Shown: positions 22,803 through 31,145 of the stretch, in pieces | Position numbering within the stretch: position 1 is the first letter of the stretch | Layout: every line of letters starts with the position of its first letter | From: Deltaproteobacteria bacterium UBA5205 | GTDB lineage: Bacteria > Desulfobacterota > Syntrophorhabdia > Syntrophorhabdales > Syntrophorhabdaceae | DNA: 64,000 nucleotides | Reading direction: 5' to 3' | Assembly: GCA_002412715.1 (NCBI GenBank) | Contig: DHVP01000037.1 | Coordinates: forward strand, 1 to 64,000 | Position numbers and translations under genes: made by a program | Notes under the pieces: model-generated | Told to the model about the DNA's origin: nothing | What the model saw: only the letters and a program-made list of their open reading frames with translations | Databases searched by the model: none

Positions 22803-23740
22803 AGTGCAAGATTTGCGGACAGACGGCGAGCATCAACCTGCGGTCCCACAAGACCGCCTTCTGCGATACGCATTTTCTTACTTTTTTCGAAAAGAGGGTA
22901 AACACCACCATCCGGAGGTACAAGCTCATTGGCGACGGTGATCGTCCGGTGGTCGCCGTTTCGGGCGGCAAGGACTCGCTTTCCCTCTGGGTTTTTCTGA
23001 CGAGGATGGGTTACGCTGCCGACGGCGTGTATGTCAATCTCGGCATCGGCGACTATTCCCGGGTGTCTTTGGAGAAGATCAAGGCCGTTGCCGACAGAAT
23101 CGGAAGAAAGGTCTTTATCTTTCACGTGGCCGATGTTTTCGGCAGGGACATCAGCGAGGTGGCGAAAGCCCTGCGCCGGGTACCCTGTTCAGCGTGCGGC
23201 ATGATAAAGCGGTATGTCATGAACAGGGTCTGTATGGACAAAGGCTACAACCTTTTGCTGACGGGGCACAACCTTGACGATGAGGCGGCCGCCCTCTTCG
23301 GGAATGTGCTTTACTGGAAGAAGGAATATCTGTGGAGAAAGGACATATCTCTTGACGAAAGGGAAGGCCATCTGTCGCGGAAGGCCAAGCCGTTCTTTCT
23401 GTGCTCGGAGCGAGAGGTGGCTGCGTACGCCATCATCTCCGGCATCGATTACATATATGAAGAGTGCCCCTATGCAAAGGGGGCCAAGACCATCTTATAT
23501 AAAGGGATCCTGGGCAAGCTCGAGGAGACCTCACCGGGAACGAAGCTCATGTTCGTCAAGGGATATCTGAAAGAGCTCACGGAAATGAAGGCGCTCAATC
23601 AGAGGGACGGCGAGGCATCAGGGGAAATGCAGTACTGTGCCACCTGCGGATATCCGTCCGGCGGCGAAGGATGCGGTTACTGCCGGACCCTTCAGAAATT
23701 TGAGCTTCCTTACTCTGCCGGGTTCGAGGAATATGGTTGA
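22799..23740 (+). CDS. ttuA: tRNA 2-thiouridine synthesis protein, TtuA/Ncs6 family
   Basis: Adenylating tRNA thiolase of 313 residues. An N-terminal zinc ribbon (CKICG ... FCDTHF) opens the protein. The PP-loop ATPase motif is VAVSGGKDSLS (about residues 52-62). Cysteines in VPCSACG (about 129-134) and in EECPY (about 223) match the three that hold the 4Fe-4S cluster in TtuA. A C-terminal zinc ribbon follows (YCATCGYP ... GCGYC). In Thermus TtuA with TtuB makes 2-thioribothymidine-54; in archaea and eukaryotes the related Ncs6 with Urm1 thiolates U34. The coupled sulfur-carrier gene upstream supports this family over TtcA. Which tRNA position is modified here cannot be told from sequence. 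Confidence 0.88.
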   Translation: MKCKICGQTASINLRSHKTAFCDTHFLTFFEKRVNTTIRRYKLIGDGDRPVVAVSGGKDSLSLWVFLTRMGYAADGVYVNLGIGDYSRVSLEKIKAVADRIGRKVFIFHVADVFGRDISEVAKALRRVPCSACGMIKRYVMNRVCMDKGYNLLLTGHNLDDEAAALFGNVLYWKKEYLWRKDISLDEREGHLSRKAKPFFLCSEREVAAYAIISGIDYIYEECPYAKGAKTILYKGILGKLEETSPGTKLMFVKGYLKELTEMKALNQRDGEASGEMQYCATCGYPSGGEGCGYCRTLQKFELPYSAGFEEYG

Positions 23741-23787
23741 TATCAATTGACAGGGGCGGGCCCGGGTGACATAATTCGGGTATAAAA

Positions 23788-25158
23788 ATGATAGACAGGT
23801 TGTCGCAGCTTATCTTCAATATCTACGAGGCGTTTACCGTAGCGTTCTACATTCGGGAAAAGGACACCCTTACGTGTCTCTCTTCGGTTACCTTTGCCAG
23901 GAGTTTCGATGCTAAGAAGAGCATTTCCGTGGAGGGGACTCTTCCCGGCTGGGTGATCAAACACAACGCTCCGCTCATCATACCTAACTTCGACAGGGAC
24001 GAGGACGCTCTTGGCTATTATGGCGCCAGTGAAGGAATAAAGTCTTTCATGGGATATCCCATGGACACAAAGGGCGTCATCATCGTTGACAGCAAGAAGA
24101 AATATGTCTTTACCGATAAAGAGAAAAAGATACTCGGCTCTTTCGCGTCCCTCATTCACGAGGAAATCAAGCAGGAAAGAAAAGCGCTTCATGCCGAGGA
24201 AACCATGGAGGAGTTGTACGCGGAGAGACGAATTCTGAACCTCCTGTCCGCCCTGAACACATCGAAAGTATCCACCCCTGACGTCCTTACGGAGATACTG
24301 GGTCTTTCGGGAGGGACCTTCTGCTTCATCGGCATGGAGAAGAAGGGCCTTCTCGTCATCCAGGACGTGGTGGGTATCGAAAAGGGCGATGCGGTAAAAA
24401 AAGAATGTCACCCCGGCGAGAGCATCGCTTCGGTGGTTTTCGAGGGCGGCAGGGAACTTCTTCTTCCCCATGGCAGCGCCTATCTTCGCGAAAGATCCCT
24501 CTTCTTTCCCAATGAACCGTTCAAGGCGCGCCAGTTTTTCGGTTTTCCCCTGATCACGGAAGACACGACCTTTGGGGTCATAGGCTTCGTTTCCCTTGAC
24601 GAGAACGAACTCAAGCAAAGCGCCATCGGCGCATTGAGAAATCTTTCCTGCCTTCTGTCACTCTATTTCACCGCTCAGTGGATGCGCGAGCACCTGGACA
24701 GGATACGGGATTTCGATCCCGTGACGGGCGCAGTACAGTTTCCCGTGTTTCTGAGCGCCGTGGAGACGATGGCCAGAAAGAATGAGCGGTTTTCCATCCT
24801 CTGCGTCAAGCTGGGGAACATCGTCCTCTATAACAGAAAAATGGGTTCCGAAGGGACGAACGATCTCTTGAGGAGGATCTGCCAGGTCATCCGTTATTGT
24901 GCCGGGGGCAAGGCCTTCGTGGCCCGGAAGAACGGGGGCCGCTTCTTTGTCCTTCTCAAGGGCGGGGAGACCTTCGAAACGAGAAACATGATGAAGCTTC
25001 TCTACCATGCCGTGGGTAAAAGCCTGTCAGAGGAAGGGCTGTCGGCGGGAGCCGGAATGATAGAACTCGGTACGGTCAGCTATCCCGACGATTCGCGCGA
25101 CCTGTGGGAGCTTTTTGACAGGATAGAAGAAAAGAAAATACGCAAATTCATTGAATAA
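23788..25158 (+). CDS. GAF-domain protein with a degenerate GGDEF domain
   Basis: A soluble signalling protein of 456 residues. Two GAF-like domains lie at about residues 1-130 (GWVIKHNAPLIIPNF, GYPMDTKGVIIVDS) and 150-290 (GFPLITEDTTFGVIGFVS). The last ~150 residues have the shape of a GGDEF domain: DFDPVTGAVQFPVFLSAVE, then RKNGGRFFVLLKGG where the active-site GGDEF should be. The end PDDSRDLWELFDRIEEKK also fits. The catalytic signature is replaced by NGGRF, so cyclase activity is unlikely. It is 13 bp upstream of mreB and probably co-transcribed, so a link to cell-shape control is a reasonable guess. Confidence 0.82.
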   Translation: MIDRLSQLIFNIYEAFTVAFYIREKDTLTCLSSVTFARSFDAKKSISVEGTLPGWVIKHNAPLIIPNFDRDEDALGYYGASEGIKSFMGYPMDTKGVIIVDSKKKYVFTDKEKKILGSFASLIHEEIKQERKALHAEETMEELYAERRILNLLSALNTSKVSTPDVLTEILGLSGGTFCFIGMEKKGLLVIQDVVGIEKGDAVKKECHPGESIASVVFEGGRELLLPHGSAYLRERSLFFPNEPFKARQFFGFPLITEDTTFGVIGFVSLDENELKQSAIGALRNLSCLLSLYFTAQWMREHLDRIRDFDPVTGAVQFPVFLSAVETMARKNERFSILCVKLGNIVLYNRKMGSEGTNDLLRRICQVIRYCAGGKAFVARKNGGRFFVLLKGGETFETRNMMKLLYHAVGKSLSEEGLSAGAGMIELGTVSYPDDSRDLWELFDRIEEKKIRKFIE

Positions 25159-25171
25159 GGAGGAAGGGGGC

Positions 25172-26203
25172 ATGGGTTTCTTCAGGCAATTGTTCGGAAT
25201 GTTTTCAACGCACCTTGCAATGGACCTTGGTACGGCGAACACTCTGATCTATATGAAGGGGGAGGGCATCGTTCTCAATCAGCCATCCGTTGTCGCCATT
25301 GACAATAATTCCGGAAAGGTCATCGCCGTCGGCAAGGAGGCGAAGGAATATATCGGCAGAACGCCCCCCAACATCAGCGCCATACGTCCTCTGAAGGATG
25401 GGGTCATCGCCGACTTCGACGTGGCCAAGGCGATGATCAAGTATTTTCTCAAGGTCGTCAGCAACGAGCGGAAGATATCGAAACCCAGGATGGTCGTCGG
25501 TGTGCCTTCGGGCATAACCCAGGTGGAGAAGAAGGCCGTCATCGATGCCTGTTTCCAGGTCGGCATACGTGACGTACATCTTATCGAAGAACCCATGGCC
25601 GCGTCCATCGGCGCCGGTATGCCCATTGAGCTGCCGAGGGGCAACATGATCATAGATATCGGCGGCGGTACCACGGAGGTTGCCATCATCAGCCTTTCGG
25701 CCGTGGCATACAGCGAGTCTCTGAGGGTTGCCGGCGATGAACTCGACGAGGCCATTGTCCGGTATCTTCAGAAAAAGCACCAGCTTGCCATAGGCGTGAT
25801 CGCAGCGGAGAAGATCAAAATAGAGGGTGCTTCGGCCTACCCCATCGACTCCTTGAGCGACTCCATCAATGTCGTAGGAAAGGACTTGCTCACAAGCATA
25901 CCCAGGAGCCTCAAGATATCGAAGGAAGAGGTCCGCGAGGCCATCGAAGAACCCGTCTCGGCCATTCTCGATTCTGTGAGAAGGGCCCTCGAGAAGCTTC
26001 CGGCAGAGTTCGTCTCCGACCTCAACGAGACGGGCATTGTCCTGACAGGCGGAGGAGCGCTCCTCAAGGGGCTTGATCAGCGGATCGAGAACGAAACGGG
26101 TATAAATGTGACGGTAGCCGATGACCCCCTCGTATCGGTAACCATGGGCTGCGGTAAGGCCCTCGAAGAACTGCCGAAATATAAGAAGGTGTTTATCAAC
26201 TAA
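25172..26203 (+). CDS. mreB: Rod-shape-determining protein MreB
   Basis: Bacterial actin that organises lateral wall synthesis beneath the inner membrane. The 343 residues include an amphipathic N-terminus (MGFFRQLFGMFSTHLAMDLG), phosphate 1 DLGTANTLIY, phosphate 2 IDIGGGTTEVAIIS and the adenosine motif TGGGALLKGLDQ. The start is the ATG at 25172, with AAGGAGG upstream; a GTG/ATG-type extension from 25151 overlaps the previous gene. The usual mreC and mreD do not follow: the next gene is a convergent helicase after a terminator. Confidence 0.97.
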   Translation: MGFFRQLFGMFSTHLAMDLGTANTLIYMKGEGIVLNQPSVVAIDNNSGKVIAVGKEAKEYIGRTPPNISAIRPLKDGVIADFDVAKAMIKYFLKVVSNERKISKPRMVVGVPSGITQVEKKAVIDACFQVGIRDVHLIEEPMAASIGAGMPIELPRGNMIIDIGGGTTEVAIISLSAVAYSESLRVAGDELDEAIVRYLQKKHQLAIGVIAAEKIKIEGASAYPIDSLSDSINVVGKDLLTSIPRSLKISKEEVREAIEEPVSAILDSVRRALEKLPAEFVSDLNETGIVLTGGGALLKGLDQRIENETGINVTVADDPLVSVTMGCGKALEELPKYKKVFIN

Positions 26204-26233
26204 AGAGAAAGGTGAACGGGTAAAAGAGCAGAC

Positions 26234-26266
26234 GGGCATGCGGGAGATTTCTTCCGTGTGCCCTTT
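26234..26266 (+). terminator. Terminator after mreB
   Basis: GGGCATGCGG (26234-26243) pairs with CCGTGTGCCC (26254-26263) over 10 bp with two G-U pairs, then TTTGCGCTTTT. It separates mreB from the convergent helicase gene. Confidence 0.65.
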
Positions 26267-26272
26267 GCGCTT

Positions 26273-28258
26273 TTAGTATTCGGAAATGGCCCACTCTTCA
26301 TACCGGGCTCCGTCAAGTTCCGCGAGGAAGCGGGAAGGGCGCATGATGATGTGACCGGCCTGACGGTCGAAGGCCAGGATGGGGTAGCACAGGTAAAGCT
26401 CGTCCATCGCCCGGGTCGATGCGACGTAGAAAAGGCGTCTCTCTTCTTCGATGGCCCCCTCCTCAACCGCCCTGGGATTCGGGAACCTTCCCTCGGCGCA
26501 CCAGATCATGAATACGACCTGCCATTCGAGACCCTTCGCCTGGTGGATGGTACTCAGAACCACCCGCTCGTCGTCGGGCTCGCCGGCCTCCGCGACCTCT
26601 TCACTGGAGAGGCCGCTCATGAGCGAAAGCTCGCTCAGGAACGTCTCCAGCGAATGATACCTGGTGGAAAAGTTGATAAGCTGGCCCAGGTCTTCAAGAC
26701 GCGCCTCGTAATTGGGGTAGGTGAACTTGAGATATTCGATGTAGCCGTGCTTGAGGACAGCGGAGATCATGTCTCCCGGGGCCTCATCGACACGCAGGTT
26801 TTTCAGTTCGCTGAACAGCTCCGACCAGACCTCGACGTTCTCCTTCTTGACGCTCTTGAAGGCGTCTGCGATCGTCTTCGAGATAAGGGTTTCAAAGGGG
26901 TCTTCGCATGCCTTGATGTAGGTATAGATATGGTCTGCGGTCTTCTTTCCGATGCGCGGGAATATCCTGAACATTCGCTTCCACGATATCTCGTCATCGG
27001 GGTTCGCCATGACCCTGAGGAAGGAGACGACGTCCTTTATATGGGCCTGCTCGAAGAACCTGAGCCCGCTGCGGATCTCGAAAGGGATGCCCCGCCGGGT
27101 AAATTCCATCTGCACTTCCATTGAATGGTAATGGGCGCGATATAAAACGGATATACGGTCAAGGGGCACACCTTCGTCGGACAGTTCCAGTATCCGCTGG
27201 GCCACGAATTCTGCCTGCTGGATGACGTCCCGGGACGGCGCGACGACGGGGACGATCCCGCTCTTCTTAACGCTGTGCAGGGTTTTTTCAAACTGGTTTA
27301 TGTTGAACGAAATGGAATTATTGGCGAGATCCAGGATTTCAGGCGTGCTCCGGTAATTCGTCTCCAGTTTATATACCTTTGCTTCCCCGTATTTTTTGGG
27401 AAAATCGAGGATATTCTGGAAGTTGGCCCCCCGGAAGGAGTATATGCTCTGGGCGTCGTCACCGACGACCATGACGTTGCGGTTGATGAGGCCCATGAAA
27501 TCTATGATCTCCGACTGGATGCGGTTTGTGTCCTGGTATTCGTCAACAAGGATATGGCGAAAGGTCATCGCATAGAGCTTGCGAAGTTCTTCGTCCTCGG
27601 CGAGTATCCTGTGCCAGTAAATGAGCAGGTCATCGAAGTCCATGGCGTTCGTTTCCCGTTTCTTGTCGCTGTATAGTTTGTGGATCGCCGTCATCTCGTC
27701 GGCAAGGTCGTAGAAGAAGGGGTTTCTCTCCCGTATGGCCTGGTCGACGGTCTGCATGGTGTTGGCGGCATAGCTGAAGAGCTCCTTCAAGACGCCGCCC
27801 TTGGGGAACATCCTGCTTTTCGTGTCGATGCCTGATTGCTTTATGGCAAGTTCCACAACGTCCCTGGCGTCCTCATTGTCGAGAATCGTAAAACTCCTGC
27901 GGTAACCGACGCGCTCGGCGTGCTGGCGGAGGATCAGGTTGCCGATGTGGTGGAACGTTCCGCCCCAGATGTAGCGGGTATCCATCTTCACGAGATGCTC
28001 GACCCGATGGAGCATCTCCCGGGCCGCCTTGTTGGTAAAGGTAAGGAGCAGTATGCCTCCCGGTGGAACACCCCTCTCGAGAAGACGTGCCACCCGGTAT
28101 GTAACGACCCGTGTCTTGCCGCTTCCCGCCCCCGCAATAACGAGGATCGGCCCGTCATCGCTGAGGACTACGTTGAGCTGTTCCTCGTTAAGCTCGCGCC
28201 CATAGTCGATAACCGCCTTCACGGGAGAGACATCGCGATGGATGGTATATTTTTTCAT
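26273..28258 (-). CDS. UvrD/PcrA/Rep-type superfamily 1 DNA helicase
   Basis: ATP-dependent 3'-5' DNA helicase of 661 residues. Motifs in order: Q motif LNEEQLNVV, Walker A AGAGSGKTRVVTYR, motif Ia LLTFTNKAAREM, Walker B ILVDEYQDTN, motif III VVGDDAQSIYSFRGA, motif IV LETNYRSTPEIL, motif V STIHQAKGLEWQVVF and motif VI RRLFYVASTRA. No nuclease domain is attached. The family covers UvrD (repair), PcrA and Rep; the sequence alone does not decide which, and this protein is shorter than typical UvrD (about 720). It is monocistronic, divergent from adk and convergent with mreB. Confidence 0.94.
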   Translation of the reverse strand: MKKYTIHRDVSPVKAVIDYGRELNEEQLNVVLSDDGPILVIAGAGSGKTRVVTYRVARLLERGVPPGGILLLTFTNKAAREMLHRVEHLVKMDTRYIWGGTFHHIGNLILRQHAERVGYRRSFTILDNEDARDVVELAIKQSGIDTKSRMFPKGGVLKELFSYAANTMQTVDQAIRERNPFFYDLADEMTAIHKLYSDKKRETNAMDFDDLLIYWHRILAEDEELRKLYAMTFRHILVDEYQDTNRIQSEIIDFMGLINRNVMVVGDDAQSIYSFRGANFQNILDFPKKYGEAKVYKLETNYRSTPEILDLANNSISFNINQFEKTLHSVKKSGIVPVVAPSRDVIQQAEFVAQRILELSDEGVPLDRISVLYRAHYHSMEVQMEFTRRGIPFEIRSGLRFFEQAHIKDVVSFLRVMANPDDEISWKRMFRIFPRIGKKTADHIYTYIKACEDPFETLISKTIADAFKSVKKENVEVWSELFSELKNLRVDEAPGDMISAVLKHGYIEYLKFTYPNYEARLEDLGQLINFSTRYHSLETFLSELSLMSGLSSEEVAEAGEPDDERVVLSTIHQAKGLEWQVVFMIWCAEGRFPNPRAVEEGAIEEERRLFYVASTRAMDELYLCYPILAFDRQAGHIIMRPSRFLAELDGARYEEWAISEY

Positions 28259-28417
28259 AGGGTTACATTATGCCCCTGCCGAACGCGCCATGTCAAGCCG
28301 CTCCCGGGCGGTGCCGTGTCGGGCGGCAGAGTTTTTGTCCGTGATTTTTTTAGTTTTTTTTGGTAGACTCAGGGAAATTTCGTGTCCGATCACTAATCAC
28401 GCAAAGGAGGATCTATC

Positions 28418-29065
28418 ATGCGTATCGTATTATTGGGAGCGCCGGGAGCCGGCAAAGGTACAGTTGCGAAGTCATTGACGGAATTTGATGGGTCGGTACA
28501 GATCTCCACCGGGGACATTCTGCGCAACGCCGTCAAGGCGGGGTCCGAATTGGGCAAGAAGGCGAAAGGCTACATGGAACGGGGAGAACTCGTACCCGAT
28601 GACCTGATCATGGACATCATGGAAGTACGTATGAAGGAACCTGACTGCCAGAAGGGGTTTCTCCTCGACGGTTTCCCCAGGACGATCCCCCAGGCGGAGG
28701 CATTGAAGAAACTTCTCGAAAAGATCGGCATAAAGCTCGATGCCGCCATCAACCTCGACGTGCCGACGGATGTTATCCTCGACAGGCTGACGACGAGACG
28801 GACCTGCTCCAACCCTGACTGCCAGGAGATCTATAACATCAAGAGCAAACCGCCAAAAGCAGACGGAACCTGCTTCAAGTGCGGTTCACCCGCGGTCCAG
28901 CGCGCCGACGAAACAGAAGAGGCAATCAAGCAGAGGCTTGCCACATACAACGAAAAGACCGCTCCCCTCATCGACTTTTATAAGAAGGAAGGCCTCCTTA
29001 AAATCATCAGCTCCTTGAGCAGCCAGGAGATCGTGGAAGAAGTCAAAGCAGCGGTGAAGAAGTAA
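28418..29065 (+). CDS. adk: Adenylate kinase
   Basis: Converts ATP and AMP into two ADP. The 215 residues show the P-loop GAPGAGKGT (7-15), the AMP site STGDILRNA and DGFPRTIPQAEAL, and the LID domain. The LID carries four cysteines (CSNPDC ... CFKCG), so it is the zinc-binding long form common in Gram-positives and many anaerobes. The start is ATG 28418 with AAAGGAGGATCTATC upstream. It is followed by a hairpin embedded in a repeat element. Confidence 0.97.
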   Translation: MRIVLLGAPGAGKGTVAKSLTEFDGSVQISTGDILRNAVKAGSELGKKAKGYMERGELVPDDLIMDIMEVRMKEPDCQKGFLLDGFPRTIPQAEALKKLLEKIGIKLDAAINLDVPTDVILDRLTTRRTCSNPDCQEIYNIKSKPPKADGTCFKCGSPAVQRADETEEAIKQRLATYNEKTAPLIDFYKKEGLLKIISSLSSQEIVEEVKAAVKK

Positions 29066-29070
29066 TACTA

Positions 29071-29162
29071 CGGGTTATGGGTGATGGGTAATAGGTGATG
29101 GGAAAGAACGCCGGCAGCCCGGCGTCTTCTTGCTTTTCCCATAGCCCATAACCCATTACCCG
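29071..29162. repeat. Palindromic heptamer-repeat element, copy 1
   Basis: The left arm (29071-29105) reads CGGG followed by TTATGGG, TGATGGG, TAATAGG and TGATGGG, then AAA. The right arm (29134-29162), read in reverse complement, is CGGG, then TAATGGG, TTATGGG and CTATGGG, then AAAA. The arms form a large palindrome made of 7-bp units around a central GC hairpin. A second copy is at 37509-37602. Confidence 0.8.
29108..29137 (+). terminator. Terminator after adk, inside repeat copy 1
   Basis: ACGCCGG (29108-29114) and CCGGCGT (29119-29125) form a perfect 7-bp stem with a 4-nt loop, followed by CTTCTTGCTTTT. It lies at the centre of the heptamer palindrome. Confidence 0.75.
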
Positions 29163-29169
29163 TTTCTCT

Positions 29170-29985
29170 ATGCACTTTGGATTTTCCACATATTTTCTTA
29201 CCAACGAAACCCTGGAAGGTGTGATCGACCATATTCTGGCCGCGGGGGTCAGAGTCGTCGAGCTTTCCTATGAACCTCCTCACCTTTTTTCCATGGATGA
29301 CAGGCTGATCGAAAAGCTGCGCGGTCTCAAGGGTCGGGGCGTGAGTTTTTCGATGCACGGGCCGTTCCTCGAGATTAATCTGGGGAGTTATCTCGATGAG
29401 ATACGACAGGTGTCCAGGGAAAGGGTACTGGCCGCCCTGAAGCTTTCCGCTAAAATCGGGGCCGACCCGGTCGTTGTCCATCCGGGATACTCTTTTTTCC
29501 GGAAGCTGAAGGGGTACGATAGAGAGCTTCAGGCCCGGTTCCTCGAAGACTTGAAGGTTGTCGCTGAGGAAGCGCGAAAGCTTGGCGTGAGGGTTGCCCT
29601 GGAAAACGTCTTCATGTCTTACTTCTACTTTCAGGAGCTAACGGAATTCGCTGCGATCCGGGAGGTTGTCCCTGGAATAGGGGTAACTCTCGACATCGGC
29701 CACGCTTACATCTCAAAACGCACGGCAAAGCAGCCTGAACCGGAAGAAGCGATCCTCGACGACGTCCGCCGCATGGGCATAGAGAATCTCTTCCATGTCC
29801 ATCTCCATAATAATGACGGTACCCGAGACGAACATGATTTCGTAAAAGGGTCCATCGACATGGCAAAGGTCCTTCACGGCCTTAAAGAACTCGGCTATGA
29901 AGGCAAAGTCATCATCGAAACCCTGAACATCGACCGCTCGGGCTTTCCGGCCGTTCTGGAAAAACTCCGGACGATAATGCCCTGA
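29170..29985 (+). CDS. Sugar phosphate isomerase/epimerase-like TIM-barrel protein (AP endonuclease 2 family)
   Basis: A 271-residue xylose-isomerase-like barrel. Metal-ligand candidates are spread as in this family: ELSYEPPH (E37 region), HGPFLEINLG, VVHPGYSF, ALENVF, LDIGHA, HVHLHNNDG and IIETLN near the C-terminus. This set fits both sugar isomerases/epimerases and endonuclease IV; the absence of the fuller endonuclease IV zinc set makes a small-molecule enzyme more likely. The substrate is unknown. It starts 8 bp after the repeat element and stands alone, convergent with the AEC transporter gene. Confidence 0.82.
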   Translation: MHFGFSTYFLTNETLEGVIDHILAAGVRVVELSYEPPHLFSMDDRLIEKLRGLKGRGVSFSMHGPFLEINLGSYLDEIRQVSRERVLAALKLSAKIGADPVVVHPGYSFFRKLKGYDRELQARFLEDLKVVAEEARKLGVRVALENVFMSYFYFQELTEFAAIREVVPGIGVTLDIGHAYISKRTAKQPEPEEAILDDVRRMGIENLFHVHLHNNDGTRDEHDFVKGSIDMAKVLHGLKELGYEGKVIIETLNIDRSGFPAVLEKLRTIMP

Positions 29986-30003
29986 AGGGCAGGTTCGGGC
30001 GGC

Positions 30004-30918
30004 TCAAAAAGCCTCCAACATCCATATCCAAAGCAAATAGGTCACGGGTGACACGAGCGTTGTCAGGGTGATCGTTCCAGAGGCGATCAGAGTATCTCCG
30101 CCCAGTTCGCGGGCCATGATGTAGGTGGTGATGGCCGTGGGGGTCGCGAGGAGTATGATTGCGGGCAGGGCCGTGCGAAAATCGATGGACAGGACATGGC
30201 AGAAGAGAACCGCCAGGCCCGGAAGGACGATGACCTTGAGAAGCGCGGCGACGATCGCGGGGCGGAGGGTTTTCGTGAGCGTCGCAAGGGAAATGGAACC
30301 GCCGATAATAATGAGCGCCATGGGCAGGGCGATGTTGGCGACGATTCCGATGCTCTTCATCAGTACCGAAGGTATCCCGACCTGAAAAAGAACGAGGATC
30401 ATGCCCGCGAAAGTCGCGACGATGACCGGGGTCGTAATAATCGAAATGGCCGTCCTCAAGAGACTGCGATGCTTCCCCGATGCCAGCGAAAGTATCAGCA
30501 CTGCCAGGGCATTATTGAAAAGTATGAGAATACCAACGAGGAGGCTTCCCCGCTCGAGACCCTTCTCGCCGAGAAGATAGAAGATGACTGCCAGCCCCAC
30601 GTATGTGACGTTTCCGTGAAAGGTGCTCTGAACGAAGCTCCCCAATTTGCCTGCGCGATATCTACCCACGGCGGCGGCGACAAGGGCGACGCCGACAACA
30701 GCGAGCGTCGGCAGAGTTATCGAAAGAATGGACAGCCATCCGATGTCCCTCGCGTCTGCCCTGACGATTCCCGTGAAGATAAGAAAGGGAAGGGGGAAGA
30801 GGTAAACGAACCGGTTTGCTTCAGATATAAAGCCGTCGGAGAGAAGTTTCCTGCTCTTGAGAAAATACCCGAAGGCGATGATGACGAAGATGGGTGAGAT
30901 GGTCTTGAGAATCTCCAT
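30004..30918 (-). CDS. AEC-family (auxin efflux carrier-like) transporter
   Basis: An inner-membrane protein of 304 residues with about ten hydrophobic helices, for example PIFVIIAFGYFLKS at the start, LSITLPTLAVVGVALVAAAV, and IIIGGSISLATL in the middle. The two five-helix halves and the central conserved segment fit the AEC/BART superfamily, whose bacterial members export malate or other organic acids. The substrate is not decided. It diverges from the glcD-like operon, so organic acid transport next to 2-hydroxyacid oxidation is suggestive only. Confidence 0.9.
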   Translation of the reverse strand: MEILKTISPIFVIIAFGYFLKSRKLLSDGFISEANRFVYLFPLPFLIFTGIVRADARDIGWLSILSITLPTLAVVGVALVAAAVGRYRAGKLGSFVQSTFHGNVTYVGLAVIFYLLGEKGLERGSLLVGILILFNNALAVLILSLASGKHRSLLRTAISIITTPVIVATFAGMILVLFQVGIPSVLMKSIGIVANIALPMALIIIGGSISLATLTKTLRPAIVAALLKVIVLPGLAVLFCHVLSIDFRTALPAIILLATPTAITTYIMARELGGDTLIASGTITLTTLVSPVTYLLWIWMLEAF

Positions 30919-31074
30919 TACCGGCCCCCAAAAGTGGTAATTCTGGGTCTATTCCGACCCTTATTGTTCACTATGGAAAACGTACGATTCTTTACCATTT
31001 TTTTCATTCGCGTGCAAGGCTTTAACTGTAGCGAAATACTTGATATCAGGGAGGTTTTGCCCTCGTGATTTTTA

Positions 31075-31103
31075 TTGACAAAGGAAAGGAGAAAAAGATA
31101 TAA
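31075..31103 (+). promoter_or_regulatory. Strong sigma-70 promoter of the glcD-glcF-ligase operon
   Basis: TTGACA (31075-31080), a 17-bp spacer, then ATATAA (31098-31103). The leader to the GlcD-like start would be about 36 nt. A perfect -35 with consensus spacing suggests high basal expression. Confidence 0.75.
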
Positions 31104-31145
31104 GAAAGTGAAATTAGTAACAATATCAAAACAGGGGGTACAGGG

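Noticed and set aside
25205..26239. 344-codon minus-strand frame opposite mreB
   Set aside because: It lies within mreB on the other strand, has no recognisable motif, and mreB is unambiguous.
29071..29162. CRISPR-like array or tandem telomeric repeat
   Set aside because: The units are 7 bp, adjacent without spacers and inverted between arms, so this is a palindromic repeat element, not CRISPR.
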